From Chitinophagales bacterium (GTDB lineage: Bacteria; Bacteroidota; Bacteroidia; Chitinophagales; Chitinophagaceae), in contig JAFLBM010000012.1 of assembly GCA_017303455.1 (NCBI GenBank), forward strand, positions 1 to 64,000: DNA of 64,000 nucleotides. The letters are read 5' to 3'. The position numbers were made by a program, and so were the translations under genes. The notes under the pieces are model-generated. The model was not told where the DNA came from and did no database searches. It saw nothing but the letters and a program-made list of their open reading frames with translations. This document shows, piece after piece, positions 23,152 through 32,194 of this stretch (positions within the stretch are counted from its first letter, which is position 1; each line of letters begins with the position of its first letter).

Positions 23152-25575
23152 TTAATTAGTAGCCGGAGGCTCCACATTAAACATATTATTTCCGTTTTCT
23201 TCTTTCTTTCGGATACCAAAGTTGTAACGGAGGTTAATACCAATCCTCCGGGTGTCTGATTGCCGCAATCCACTGGCGTCTACAGAGCCCTGCTTAAGGG
23301 TAAAATTATTTTTATTCGACGCAAATAGGTCACTCAGGCTGAGGGTAACGACCAGTTTATCTTTCATGAACCTCCTGTTGATGCTGGTATTCAGTGATCC
23401 GAAGGAACTGAGCTCATATAATTGCTGTTGCCCTTTTAATCGCAAAAAGCCATTTAAGGTTATCACTGATTTTTTATCAATTTTAAAAGTTTGGTATGTA
23501 AAGAAAGTCCAGGTACCTTTTTTGAAGGAAAGTGGCTGGTTTTGATATAATCCCTGGTAGAAATTATGATTGTATTGAGTACCGATTACGAAGAAGTACC
23601 TTCCTCCGGGTGGCAAAGCACCCAGTGCCCGGAAATACCATTCCCTGTTCTTGCCAAGATTATCATAGGTCCGGTAAGCCTGGCTCCGGCTGCTGTCGGC
23701 CTGGTAAACAACATTGGTAAAAATATCTTTGGTGTCATTTATCCCCACGGCCAGTATAGGCCTTTCATCCACACTGATATTGGCTTCATAATTCTGGTTA
23801 AACTGGGGCCGCAATGAAGGGTTACCTGTTTCACTGAGGTATTCATCCACATATCTTGAAAACGGATTTAGCTGGCTGTAAGACGGCCTGTTGATGGTCC
23901 GGCGGTAAACAAGGTATGCCCTCAGATCATACCCCGCGATCTTCATCAAACTTTTGCTGAGATAGATATAAGGAAAGAGGTCCGTCCGCTGAATGGAGAA
24001 CGAAGTATCACCCGGAACCAACTGCCGCCCATTCATATTCGTATTCTCCAGCCTGGAGCCAAACTTTACGACAAAGTCCTTACCAAGGGTCTTTGATCCC
24101 TGCAGGTAAAAAGCATTGATATTCTCATTGTACCGGAATGTATTTGTACGGCTGCTGTCAACCTTGCGGAAGCCACTTGATTCACGGAAATAATTTGTTT
24201 TGTTCCGGTAATTATTGAAGGATGCCTGCAACCCTGTCTCCAGTGTAAATCTCTTCTTCATCTTTAGCTTCAGGTCAGATTTTGCGTTGAAATAGTCACG
24301 GGTATTATCAGCTTTGCCATCACCACCGGATAGTATCGAAAAAGGGGTACTGTATTGTGTAAAGAAAACCTGGTCCGATTTATTGCTGCTGCGGCTATAC
24401 CAGGTATCATTGGTCCATTCGGATCCCAATGAATCAATCTTATATTTAGACTCAACACCATTGCCCAGCGTTAATGAACTGCCATCATTATCCACCCCGT
24501 TCAGGCTGTTGGAAAGTAATTGTGAGCTGCTGATCTTCCGGATGCTGTTCTTATTTTCCGAATGGGTATTGAACTTATTATAACTGGCAGTGGCATCATA
24601 AGTGAGCTCCCATTTTTTTGAAAGTTCATAGGTGAGTGCATAAGCAGCATAGTAATTATTGCCGGGGTATTTTGTCAGGGCATGCTGACTGAGCATGGAG
24701 TCGGGGGCAAATATCCTGTCGGTCTTTAGTTGCTCATACGAATCACGGTGGTTATAATTGATGTTCAGTGATGAACTCTTCTTTCCATCATTATTATTAA
24801 GGGTGAAACCAATAAACTGGTTGCCATAAGTTCCTTGTTGTATGCCTGCGTTCACACTGCCTGTTAGCCCTATTTTCACACCTTTTTTCAGTACAACATT
24901 GACGACGCCGCCACTGCTCGTGGCATCGTATTTGGCAGAAGGGGTTCTTACAATCTCAATTTTTGAAATTGAGTTGGGAGGCAAACTTTTGAGCATACTG
25001 GCCATATCCGCTGCACTCATTCTCATATCCCTGCCATTGATCTGCACGGCGGCAGGGGTGAGGCTGCTGATATAAATATTGCCATCCTGGTCAACAAATA
25101 ATCCCGGAGTTTTTTCAAGCACTTCGTACCCGCTGGTGGAAGCGGCGACCAGGTTTTCCGGATCAACAATTGTTTTGTCATCCTCCTGGCGCATCAATGG
25201 TTTTTGCGATGTAACCACAACACCCGATAAGGTTTTTGCTGCAGGTTCAAGGCTGAAGGAAAACATTGTTCTATTACTGCCCACCGTAATACCTTTTTCC
25301 AGGGATTGATAATTGACAGAACTGATGGTAACGAGGTACTGACCTTCCTTATTAAGCCGGAAAACAACGATACCGCTGCTGTCGGCCACTTTTTTTAACA
25401 CCCGGGTACTGTCAAGCCTGCTGGTTATAGCAACAGATGCAAAAGCAACCGGCTCTTTTTTGGAATTAATTATTTTAAGGCTGACAGGAAGCTCCTGTGC
25501 ATAGATGGAGTTAGTTATAAGAAAGACTATAAGGAATAAAAATGTTTTCAGGGAAGGAAGGAAGCTGATTTTCAT
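23152..25575 (-). CDS. TonB-dependent receptor-like outer-membrane protein
   Basis: An 807-residue outer-membrane protein: signal peptide (to YAQ, residue 27), a carboxypeptidase-regulatory-like domain (28-112), a plug (QKPLMRQEDDKTIVDPENL, VQINGRDMRM, NSISKIEIVRTPSAKYDATSSGGVVNVVLK), and a ~600-residue beta-barrel of the outer-membrane beta-barrel family. It lacks a SusD partner, so the ligand is unknown; a peptide, siderophore or other small nutrient is possible. No TonB box was recognised with certainty. It is monocistronic; an AT-rich 12-bp hairpin lies at 23058-23091 downstream. Confidence 0.9.
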   Translation of the reverse strand: MKISFLPSLKTFLFLIVFLITNSIYAQELPVSLKIINSKKEPVAFASVAITSRLDSTRVLKKVADSSGIVVFRLNKEGQYLVTISSVNYQSLEKGITVGSNRTMFSFSLEPAAKTLSGVVVTSQKPLMRQEDDKTIVDPENLVAASTSGYEVLEKTPGLFVDQDGNIYISSLTPAAVQINGRDMRMSAADMASMLKSLPPNSISKIEIVRTPSAKYDATSSGGVVNVVLKKGVKIGLTGSVNAGIQQGTYGNQFIGFTLNNNDGKKSSSLNINYNHRDSYEQLKTDRIFAPDSMLSQHALTKYPGNNYYAAYALTYELSKKWELTYDATASYNKFNTHSENKNSIRKISSSQLLSNSLNGVDNDGSSLTLGNGVESKYKIDSLGSEWTNDTWYSRSSNKSDQVFFTQYSTPFSILSGGDGKADNTRDYFNAKSDLKLKMKKRFTLETGLQASFNNYRNKTNYFRESSGFRKVDSSRTNTFRYNENINAFYLQGSKTLGKDFVVKFGSRLENTNMNGRQLVPGDTSFSIQRTDLFPYIYLSKSLMKIAGYDLRAYLVYRRTINRPSYSQLNPFSRYVDEYLSETGNPSLRPQFNQNYEANISVDERPILAVGINDTKDIFTNVVYQADSSRSQAYRTYDNLGKNREWYFRALGALPPGGRYFFVIGTQYNHNFYQGLYQNQPLSFKKGTWTFFTYQTFKIDKKSVITLNGFLRLKGQQQLYELSSFGSLNTSINRRFMKDKLVVTLSLSDLFASNKNNFTLKQGSVDASGLRQSDTRRIGINLRYNFGIRKKEENGNNMFNVEPPATN

Positions 25576-25682
25576 GAATAGTAATGGCTGGTGATAAAGA
25601 TCAAAAATAACTAAATCTGCTGCTGTTCAAACTGAAAGCGCTGTCTACCTGCCGATTTTTAAAACTTTTAACCTTTCTGATT

Positions 25683-26135
25683 TTATCGCTTATGACGGAT
25701 TCTTTTCTGATGATGAATATTTTTAGCTTCATCCACAGAATGAGTGGAATGAATATCATTTTCTTTTTTGGCCAACTCGGAAAGTTTGACATAGAATTTT
25801 TTGATCGTTTCCAGTTCTTCCGAGGAAAGATCTTCCACATCCACCAGGCGGTTGCTGGCAGAAGAAGAGGCGGCGATCAGTTCGTTCAGTTTCAGGTGCA
25901 AAGCCACGGTATCTTTATTTTGCGATTGCTGAATGACAAATACCATTAGAAAGGTAATGATAGTGGTACCTGTATTGATCACCAGTTGCCAGGTATCGGA
26001 GTAATGAAAAATGGGCCCCGTTACCACCCATCCAATGATGATCAAAAGGGCAAATATAAAGGCCAGTGGTTTGCCGGTCGCTTTGGTTACTTTACCGGAG
26101 AATTTTTCAAACAGCAGGTTGATCATTTTTTTCAT
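25683..26135 (-). CDS. Low-affinity iron permease family membrane protein
   Basis: A 150-residue protein with two membrane helices (PLAFIFALLIIIGWVVTGPIF and VINTGTTIITFLMVFVIQQSQNKD) and a conserved cytosolic tail LHLKLNELI. This pattern matches the low-affinity iron permease-like family (PF04120 type). The fungal namesake transports iron; in bacteria the role is unproven. The gene is divergent from the DUF1905 gene, whose start lies 67 bases away. Confidence 0.82.
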   Translation of the reverse strand: MKKMINLLFEKFSGKVTKATGKPLAFIFALLIIIGWVVTGPIFHYSDTWQLVINTGTTIITFLMVFVIQQSQNKDTVALHLKLNELIAASSSASNRLVDVEDLSSEELETIKKFYVKLSELAKKENDIHSTHSVDEAKNIHHQKRIRHKR

Positions 26136-26202
26136 AAAATCAGAGACAGGAGTTTTGTTGATCTCGTTGCCAATACCGAAATTTAATTATTCTGATCCAG
26201 CA

Positions 26203-26712
26203 ATGGTACAATTCACAACCACTATATACAAGTTTTCCAAGCAGGGAGAGAAGACCGGTTGGACCTATATTGAAATACCTGCTGACCTGGCGCAGCAATT
26301 AAAACCAGGTAATAAAAAGGAATTTAAAGTAAAAGGCAAGCTGGATGCCTTTCCTGTCAAGCGAATGTCTGCTATCCCGATGGGCGGCGGTAAGTTTATT
26401 CTTGCCCTTAATGACACGATCCGGAAAGGTATTGCCAAGAAACAGGGGGCAATGCTGAAGGTGCAGCTGACAGAAGACAAAAGTGAGTTTGTTTTCAATG
26501 CTGATTTTATAGAATGTTTGAATGATGAACCATCAGCTAAAGAGTTTTTCCAATCCCTGACAGGTTCTCATCAGCGATACTTCAGTAAATGGATAGATGA
26601 GGCAAAAACAGAACCGACCCGGACCAAACGGATCGCTATGGCAGTAAATGCTCTTTCCAAAAAATGGGGTTATGGGGAGATGATCAGGGCCAATAAAAAG
26701 GATAACTTATAA
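26203..26712 (+). CDS. DUF1905 / YdeI-OmpD-associated protein
   Basis: The start at 26203 (MVQFTTTIYKF) is preferred; the open frame upstream overlaps the neighbour on the other strand. The 169-residue protein has an N-terminal DUF1905 beta-barrel (about 1-90: GKLDAFPVKRMSAIPMGGGKFIL) and a C-terminal YdeI-type helical domain with the KRIAMAVNALSKKWGYGE motif. It is a cytosolic protein linked in other bacteria with acid or peptide stress, but the function is unknown. Confidence 0.85.
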   Translation: MVQFTTTIYKFSKQGEKTGWTYIEIPADLAQQLKPGNKKEFKVKGKLDAFPVKRMSAIPMGGGKFILALNDTIRKGIAKKQGAMLKVQLTEDKSEFVFNADFIECLNDEPSAKEFFQSLTGSHQRYFSKWIDEAKTEPTRTKRIAMAVNALSKKWGYGEMIRANKKDNL

Positions 26713-26738
26713 AAAATGCCGGACCATTTGATCCGGCA
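26711..26738 (-). terminator. Terminator of the GT1 gene
   Basis: TGCCGGA/TCCGGCA stem (26717-26723 / 26732-26738), with six T on the minus strand. Confidence 0.8.
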
Positions 26739-26761
26739 CACAGTGCTCCCCGTCTGCAACT

Positions 26762-28150
26762 TTAGTAGATCTTTTCTTCTTCTTTTTTCACGGTTGTATA
26801 CAACCGTCCTGTTTTTCTTAGTATTTCTTTTATATAATAGCTGCTGAGTTCTTTGGGATCATACCCGCTGAATTCTTTTCCCAGCCTGATCACATTTTCT
26901 TTGTACATTTTATTTTCCAGCACTTCTTCCACTGCTTTTTTTACCTGCTGTGGTTTGGGCCATTCTGTTTTCAGGTTCACGCCAAGTTTAAAATATCCAA
27001 CCCTTGCATTGATCTCGTTTTTGCCTTCATGAACACCAGCCACCACCAGCGGCAATTGGTTTTCGATACCCAGCATCACACCACCGTATCCGCCATTAGT
27101 GATATAGGCATCCGCATAGGGCATGATATCGGCAAAGGGTATGAAATCTTCAATGACCAGGTTGTATTGAGGGAAACGTTTTCTTAATTCTTCGGTACCT
27201 GACCCGCCCGTTGTTGCAATGACCAGCACATCTGTATCCTTAAATGCTTCCAGCGTGGGTACAATAATCTTTTCGTGATTTTTTTCGACAGTACCCTGTG
27301 TTACGATCACTATTTTCTCATATTGATTCAGCTTAGAGTTAAACCAGGCGGCTCTTTGTTTCCTGGGCTGGTAAGGAAGAAGTGAGCCAATAAAGCGAAC
27401 ATTTTTTCCGAGATCACTGCGATAGTATTCAAAGCCCGGTGTACCACTTTGCAGCAGAATCGTTGCTTTTTTTACCAGCAGGTCAAAAGCGCTGAGGTGA
27501 AAGTGTTGAATACCGTATTCTTCTAATACCGTATGCATTACCTTGTTGGCTTTTCTGAACAGTACACGGTCGGCAAAATAGCGAAGGAAACTTTGCTTGA
27601 TCTTGCCGATAAATGTATAGGAAGGCGTCATTCCAAGCCCCGGCGGAGCAAGGTCAACAGAAGTTTCAGGTAATGGAAACACACCGACAGAGGCAACCGG
27701 TATATCCATTTTATCAGTAATAAAAGGGATACCTGAGAAAGCACAGTCTGCCACCACAAGATCAAAAGCAAATTCCTCATAAATGTCAAGCAGGTCTGCA
27801 TAGTATTCCGGTCCTCTCAAAACAAACGCATTAATAATATCAAAACTGAGTTTACCGATCATGCCTTTGATCTTTTCCCGTTCCGGGAAAACCTGTTCCA
27901 GGTTGGTAGCGTTGATATCCTTTGCTTTTTTAAAAGTGTAATGCGGAATATTTAACCGGCTGATCTTGTCTGCATATATTTCGGAAGTGTACCAGCGGAC
28001 ATCGCAACCCAGTTCCTGCAAGTGGGCGGCTAGTCCTGTAAGTGGATTAAAATGACCATCGGCCGGGAAGTTGGCAAATAATATCTTTTTGCCGGCCAGG
28101 GCTGCAACGGATTGCCTGGCATCATTACTCAAATTGTTCCTGCTCATCAT
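26762..28150 (-). CDS. Glycosyltransferase family 1 (UGT/MGT-like)
   Basis: A 462-residue GT-B glycosyltransferase. The N-terminal domain has the acceptor-side start KILFANFPADGHFNPLTGLA with the general-base histidine; the C-terminal domain has IVTQGTVEKN and the nucleotide-sugar site FIPFADIMPYADAYITNGGYGG. The usual HGG is here NGG. Relatives glycosylate small hydrophobic acceptors such as macrolides, flavonoids or lipids. No signal peptide or membrane segment. It is transcribed divergently from the MurC-like ligase 145 bases away. Substrate unknown. Confidence 0.85.
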   Translation of the reverse strand: MMSRNNLSNDARQSVAALAGKKILFANFPADGHFNPLTGLAAHLQELGCDVRWYTSEIYADKISRLNIPHYTFKKAKDINATNLEQVFPEREKIKGMIGKLSFDIINAFVLRGPEYYADLLDIYEEFAFDLVVADCAFSGIPFITDKMDIPVASVGVFPLPETSVDLAPPGLGMTPSYTFIGKIKQSFLRYFADRVLFRKANKVMHTVLEEYGIQHFHLSAFDLLVKKATILLQSGTPGFEYYRSDLGKNVRFIGSLLPYQPRKQRAAWFNSKLNQYEKIVIVTQGTVEKNHEKIIVPTLEAFKDTDVLVIATTGGSGTEELRKRFPQYNLVIEDFIPFADIMPYADAYITNGGYGGVMLGIENQLPLVVAGVHEGKNEINARVGYFKLGVNLKTEWPKPQQVKKAVEEVLENKMYKENVIRLGKEFSGYDPKELSSYYIKEILRKTGRLYTTVKKEEEKIY

Positions 28151-28294
28151 GTCTGAATTTTATAGTAAGGTTTAATTGAAGCACAATGATAACAGTGATT
28201 CTTGCCGGGCAATACCTAAAAATGAATCAACTGACAAGCGGAAAGACAGGCTGAAGGAAGTGGCGGATGAATTGAAAATGTGTTTATTTGCAAT

Positions 28295-29671
28295 ATGATT
28301 CAGTCTGTAAATGATTTTAAGCAGCCTTTTTTTATTGGTATTGCCGGTACCGGAATGAGTGCTATTGCCCAATACCTGCAGGGAATTGGAAAGCAGGTGT
28401 CGGGTAGCGACCGTTTTTTTAAAGAAGGAGAATATAATGAGATAAAGGAAAAGCTGGAAGCTGAAGGGATCAGGTGTTTTTTCCAGAATGGAGAAGGAAT
28501 AACCGGGGAAACAGACCTGGTGGTTGTTTCTACGGCCGTGGAAGACACGGTGGCAGAAGTGCAGAAAGCAAAAGCATTGAATATCCCTATTATCAAAAGA
28601 TCGGAATTGCTCTCTGTTATTGCTGACAGTAAAAAAACAATTGCCGTTGGGGGCACCAGTGGCAAAAGTACCACCAGTGCCATGCTGTTTGATATACTTG
28701 AGTACGCCGGTATGCAGCCGAGTATTATCAGCGGGGCCGGGTTGGTAAGTATCATTAAAGAAGGCAGGATAGGGAATGCCAGGGTTGGAGCCGGTGAATG
28801 GCTGGTAATAGAAGCGGATGAAAGCGATGGCTCGATCGTTCAATATAAACCGGAAATTGGATTATTGCTGAATGTCGATAAAGATCATAAAGAGATCAAA
28901 GTACTGATGGAGGTATTTGAAACTTTTAAAAAAAACAGCCGGAAATTTGTAGTCAACCAGTCGCATGAGTTAGCTAAGCAACTTTCGCAGGATAAGCAAT
29001 ATGATTTTTCCCTGGATGAAAGACATGAAGCTGGTTATATTGCCAGCGATTTTAAGCAGGAGGGACTTACCATTTCTTTCCATATTAATAGTACCGGCTT
29101 TAACCTGAACGTGGTTGGCCGGCATAATATGGAGAATGCCGCAGCAGCGGCAGCTATTGCTAACCAATTGGGAGTGGAGCTTGCTGTTGCTGCGGCTGCA
29201 TTGAAAAACTATGAAGGCATTTACCGCCGCCACCAGGTATTGGGCAACAAGCAGGGTGTCTGGGTCATTGATGACTATGCTCATAACCCGGTGAAATGTG
29301 CTGCTGCTATTGAGGCCTGCCAGCCTATAGCACCCAGAGTGATTGCCTGGTTTCAGCCACATGGATACGGGCCTACTAAATTTCTCCGGAATGATTTTGT
29401 AGAAGAGATCGCCAAAGTGCTCAGACCCGAAGATGAGATATGGATGAGTGAGATATTCTATGCAGGCGGTACCGCGGTGAAAGACATTTCTGCCAATGAT
29501 CTTATTACTGATCTGAAAGCGTTGAATAAACCTGCCTTTTTTGTGGAGAACAGGAATGATTTATTACCTGCACTCCGCTCACATTTCACCAGCGATTGTG
29601 TAGTGCTGTTAATGGGGGCAAGAGATCCTTCCTTAGAACAGTTTGCTAAAAAACTTTGGGCTGATCTCTGA
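28295..29671 (+). CDS. MurC/Mpl-like Mur ligase
   Basis: The ATG at 28295 is preferred over a GTG at 28280. The 458-residue protein has all three Mur-ligase domains: Rossmann-like IGIAGTGMSAIAQYLQG, the ATPase domain with P-loop GGTSGKSTTSAM and EADESDGS, and the C-terminal domain with YRRHQVLG, DDYAHNP and FQPHGYGPTKF. It resembles UDP-N-acetylmuramate:L-alanine ligase or the recycling enzyme Mpl, but the histidine of GTHGKT is serine and DHxD after the ADESDGS part reads DKDHKE. It may be a divergent paralogue. No other mur gene is beside it. Confidence 0.82.
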   Translation: MIQSVNDFKQPFFIGIAGTGMSAIAQYLQGIGKQVSGSDRFFKEGEYNEIKEKLEAEGIRCFFQNGEGITGETDLVVVSTAVEDTVAEVQKAKALNIPIIKRSELLSVIADSKKTIAVGGTSGKSTTSAMLFDILEYAGMQPSIISGAGLVSIIKEGRIGNARVGAGEWLVIEADESDGSIVQYKPEIGLLLNVDKDHKEIKVLMEVFETFKKNSRKFVVNQSHELAKQLSQDKQYDFSLDERHEAGYIASDFKQEGLTISFHINSTGFNLNVVGRHNMENAAAAAAIANQLGVELAVAAAALKNYEGIYRRHQVLGNKQGVWVIDDYAHNPVKCAAAIEACQPIAPRVIAWFQPHGYGPTKFLRNDFVEEIAKVLRPEDEIWMSEIFYAGGTAVKDISANDLITDLKALNKPAFFVENRNDLLPALRSHFTSDCVVLLMGARDPSLEQFAKKLWADL

Positions 29672-29675
29672 TCTT

Positions 29676-30161
29676 TTACACAGCGTATTCCACCACATTT
29701 TCTTTTGCTACCGGGAGGAACATATACCAGCAAAGGGCCATGAGTAAGCTGGGCTCGGAGGAAAGATGATTTGTATTTGCAAATTGAACAGCCGGACTTT
29801 CATCACTAACATTCAACCCGCACACAACGGAGGGCTTATTGATCGATTCTTTGTAGATGACCAATTCCGCCATCGGGTTATTATGAATGCTGTAATAGAA
29901 GCGTTCATCATTCATATCAATAAAATGCTCTTTATTGTCATGCCCCAGCTCTCCAATCTTGATTCCGTATTCGCTTCTTAATACTGTTTTGTTACGCAGG
30001 AAACCTTCTTTGCGGATAAGGAATACCCGTTTCTCTGTGGCAGATTCCACCCGGGCCGTGTTGGAGAAAGGATGCAATGTCAGCGTCAGGAGCTGCTTAT
30101 CCTTATCCCATAAATGGTATACTTCATTGGCTGAAGTTGATTTGCTTTTTTCCCAACGCAT
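29676..30161 (-). CDS. Uncharacterised cytosolic protein
   Basis: A 161-residue protein without signal peptide. It appears beta-rich (VYHLWDKDKQLLTLTLHPF, KRVFLIRKEGFLRNKTVLRSEYGIKIGEL, RFYYSIHNNPMAELVIYK), with a hydrophobic end LLMALCWYMFLPVA. The strand pattern recalls the tubby/LURP-one type fold, but this is only an impression. It converges on the Mur ligase gene and ends four bases after it. Confidence 0.6.
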   Translation of the reverse strand: MRWEKSKSTSANEVYHLWDKDKQLLTLTLHPFSNTARVESATEKRVFLIRKEGFLRNKTVLRSEYGIKIGELGHDNKEHFIDMNDERFYYSIHNNPMAELVIYKESINKPSVVCGLNVSDESPAVQFANTNHLSSEPSLLMALCWYMFLPVAKENVVEYAV

Positions 30162-30367
30162 AAATAAATAGTTTAAGCAGGTGATAATTGAAGTATAAAT
30201 TACAACCCTTTTACCCGGGGAAGGCTGACTGACTGAAAGTTAATGATAACTTCATATTGGAAATGAGAACGTGAAAAAACTGTGGGCAACCCCGGACATA
30301 TTCACAACAGGAAGCCTGCAAAAAGCGGCAAATCTCCTGAAACCAGATTCAAAACTAAAGGCAGTTG

Positions 30368-30739
30368 TTAATCCTGCCCATTATTGATCATCCGGTGCAG
30401 GATAAAATAACTAAGTACAATTAGGAGTAATAAGATCAGAATCGAAATATAAAGCCAGGGCTGGTCTTTGATTTTCAATTTTTCCCGCCGTTGTTTCTTC
30501 TTTTCCGTTTTCTTTTTCAGGTCACGGTTCAGCATCTCCACCATATAGGATATCTGCTGCTTGTCTTTTATTTCTTTCAGGCCTTCCAGTGCATCGTCGG
30601 CAAAATCATTATCCAGCAATTGCTTTTCCACCTGGTGTTTCTTCTCCTCCGGCAGTTTATCCTGCAGGTAAAGCAACAAGGTCTCCTGGTCAATGTCAGT
30701 AGATAAATTAGATAATATGTCTTTCAGGTTATCAGCCAT
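30368..30739 (-). CDS. Probable membrane anti-sigma factor
   Basis: A 123-residue protein with a cytosolic N-terminal helical domain (LLLYLQDKLPEEKKHQVEKQ, FADDALEGLKEI), a strongly basic stretch (LKKKTEKKKQRREKLK) and one membrane helix (WLYISILILLLLIVLSYFIL) near the C-terminus. It begins 3 bases after the sigma-factor stop. The helical part resembles the sigma-binding region of Bacteroidota anti-sigma-like proteins; no zinc motif is present and almost nothing remains outside the membrane, so signal sensing must come through another protein or the membrane. Confidence 0.7.
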   Translation of the reverse strand: MADNLKDILSNLSTDIDQETLLLYLQDKLPEEKKHQVEKQLLDNDFADDALEGLKEIKDKQQISYMVEMLNRDLKKKTEKKKQRREKLKIKDQPWLYISILILLLLIVLSYFILHRMINNGQD

Positions 30740-30742
30740 TGC

Positions 30743-31324
30743 TCATCGGTCTGCTTTTTCATTTAGTTTACGTTCGATCCATATCTTCAGGTTGCGTTTG
30801 CCATTCTGAATATAACTTTTTACCTGCAACATGGAAAAACCTGTTTGTTCCGTGATCTCCTGGTAACTTTTCTTTTCCAGGTAAAACAAAGTTACACATT
30901 GCTGTTGCTCCCGGTTCAGCTCTTTAAGTCCCGCTTCCATCAGGTCCAGGGTATGATCATTCTGTAATAAAGCCTGCCGGTCGGTTTCCTCTTCCGGGGT
31001 TGCAGTAATTCGCTCTGTCAGTTCAGCCGGTATTTTACCCTGCCGGTCCCGCAGTTTCATCAGGCAGTGGTTTTTGGCCACCATATAGAGCCAGGATTTG
31101 AAGTATTCCACTTTGTATTTGTGCAGTTCCTGTATCACTTTCAGGAAAACCTGTTGCACACTGTCTTTGGCTTCCTCTTCATTTTTCAGGTATTTCATGC
31201 ACACACCGAGCAGCAGCAGGGTATAGCGTTGCAGTAAGATACCCAGCCATTCATTATTATGGTCGGCATGGAATTTTTCGAGCAGCTCCTGGTCGGTAAT
31301 ATGGTTGTACTTATCGCCGTTCAC
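30743..31324 (-). CDS. ECF-type RNA polymerase sigma factor
   Basis: A 193-residue sigma-70 factor with only region 2 (about 22-95: LKNEEEAKDSVQQVFLKVIQEL, FKSWLYMVAKNHCL) and region 4 (about 120-185: LNREQQQCVTLFYLEKKSYQEITEQTGFSMLQVKSYIQ). It would direct polymerase to a small set of genes when released by the membrane protein encoded next. A perfect palindrome AAAATAGCTATTTT (31332-31345) sits 8 bases before the start codon and could be involved in its own control. Confidence 0.92.
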   Translation of the reverse strand: MNGDKYNHITDQELLEKFHADHNNEWLGILLQRYTLLLLGVCMKYLKNEEEAKDSVQQVFLKVIQELHKYKVEYFKSWLYMVAKNHCLMKLRDRQGKIPAELTERITATPEEETDRQALLQNDHTLDLMEAGLKELNREQQQCVTLFYLEKKSYQEITEQTGFSMLQVKSYIQNGKRNLKIWIERKLNEKADR

Positions 31325-31426
31325 AAACGGAAAATAGCTATTTTGTTCTGATTAGATGCAACACAAAAATAATTTCATACCAAAACAAGTCAGATTGTAT
31401 TAATTAATTTCGCCAAAACAAGTTGT

Positions 31427-32194
31427 ATGGAGTTTGCGATCGTTACAGTACCGGCGGCACCCGTCCGCCGGAAGCCAAGGCACCAGAGAGAAATGGTGAA
31501 CCAGTTACTTTTTGGTGAAGCCGTGAAGGTGCTCAATGAAAGAGGAAAGCTGTGGGTGAAGGTGCGCAGCCTGCATGATAATTATGAAGGCTGGATGACC
31601 AGAAACCTGCTGGAAGAAGTGACAGAAAGCGTAGCGAAGGCAGGTTCATCCTTTGTTAGTTCTGATTTACTTAATACAATTACTCTTGCAGGAACATTTA
31701 TGCAGGTTCCCGCAGGATCATTACTACCAGCATTTGATGGTAGTAAAGGAAAATTGGGTAAAGCGGCGTATAGTTATGAAGGAAGCCATATTAAAAAAGA
31801 AGAGCAGCAGCCTGGAACTGAATTACTGGAAAAACTAACTATGCAATGGCTGAATGCTCCTTATCTCTGGGGAGGCCGTACTATTCTTGGTGTTGATTGC
31901 AGTGGTTTTGTGCAGGTCAATTACCGGATGCTGGGCATTGACTTGCCAAGAGATGCCTGGCAGCAGGCACAAGAGGGGAGTGCAGTAAAAAAACTAAAGG
32001 AGGCACAGGCAGGTGATCTTGCTTTTTTCGATGATAAAGAAGAGATCGTTCATGTGGGGATACTATTGGGTAATGACAAGATCATTCATGCATCCGGCCG
32101 GGTAAGAATTGACAGCATTGATAAAAAAGGGATCACCAGTTCCACCACGGGTGAAAGAACACACCAGTTAAAGGCCATCCGCAGGTATTGGTAA
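31427..32194 (+). CDS. NlpC/P60 cell-wall peptidase with SH3-like domains
   Basis: A 255-residue C40 peptidase. An SH3-like region (1-65, with a second likely at ~75-120) precedes the papain-like domain, with C158 (GVDCSGF), H209 (VHVGILL) and H221 (IIHASG). This architecture matches YkfC-type gamma-D-glutamyl-L-diamino-acid endopeptidases. No signal peptide is present, so it may act in the cytosol on imported murein peptides, like YkfC, rather than on the wall. It is divergent from the sigma-factor gene. Its 3' end overlaps the convergent gene by 27 bases. Confidence 0.87.
   Translation: MEFAIVTVPAAPVRRKPRHQREMVNQLLFGEAVKVLNERGKLWVKVRSLHDNYEGWMTRNLLEEVTESVAKAGSSFVSSDLLNTITLAGTFMQVPAGSLLPAFDGSKGKLGKAAYSYEGSHIKKEEQQPGTELLEKLTMQWLNAPYLWGGRTILGVDCSGFVQVNYRMLGIDLPRDAWQQAQEGSAVKKLKEAQAGDLAFFDDKEEIVHVGILLGNDKIIHASGRVRIDSIDKKGITSSTTGERTHQLKAIRRYW

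Noticed and set aside
28172..28843. Long minus-strand open frame over the Mur-ligase start
   Set aside because: It overlaps a gene with clear motifs on the other strand and has low-complexity composition without recognisable features.
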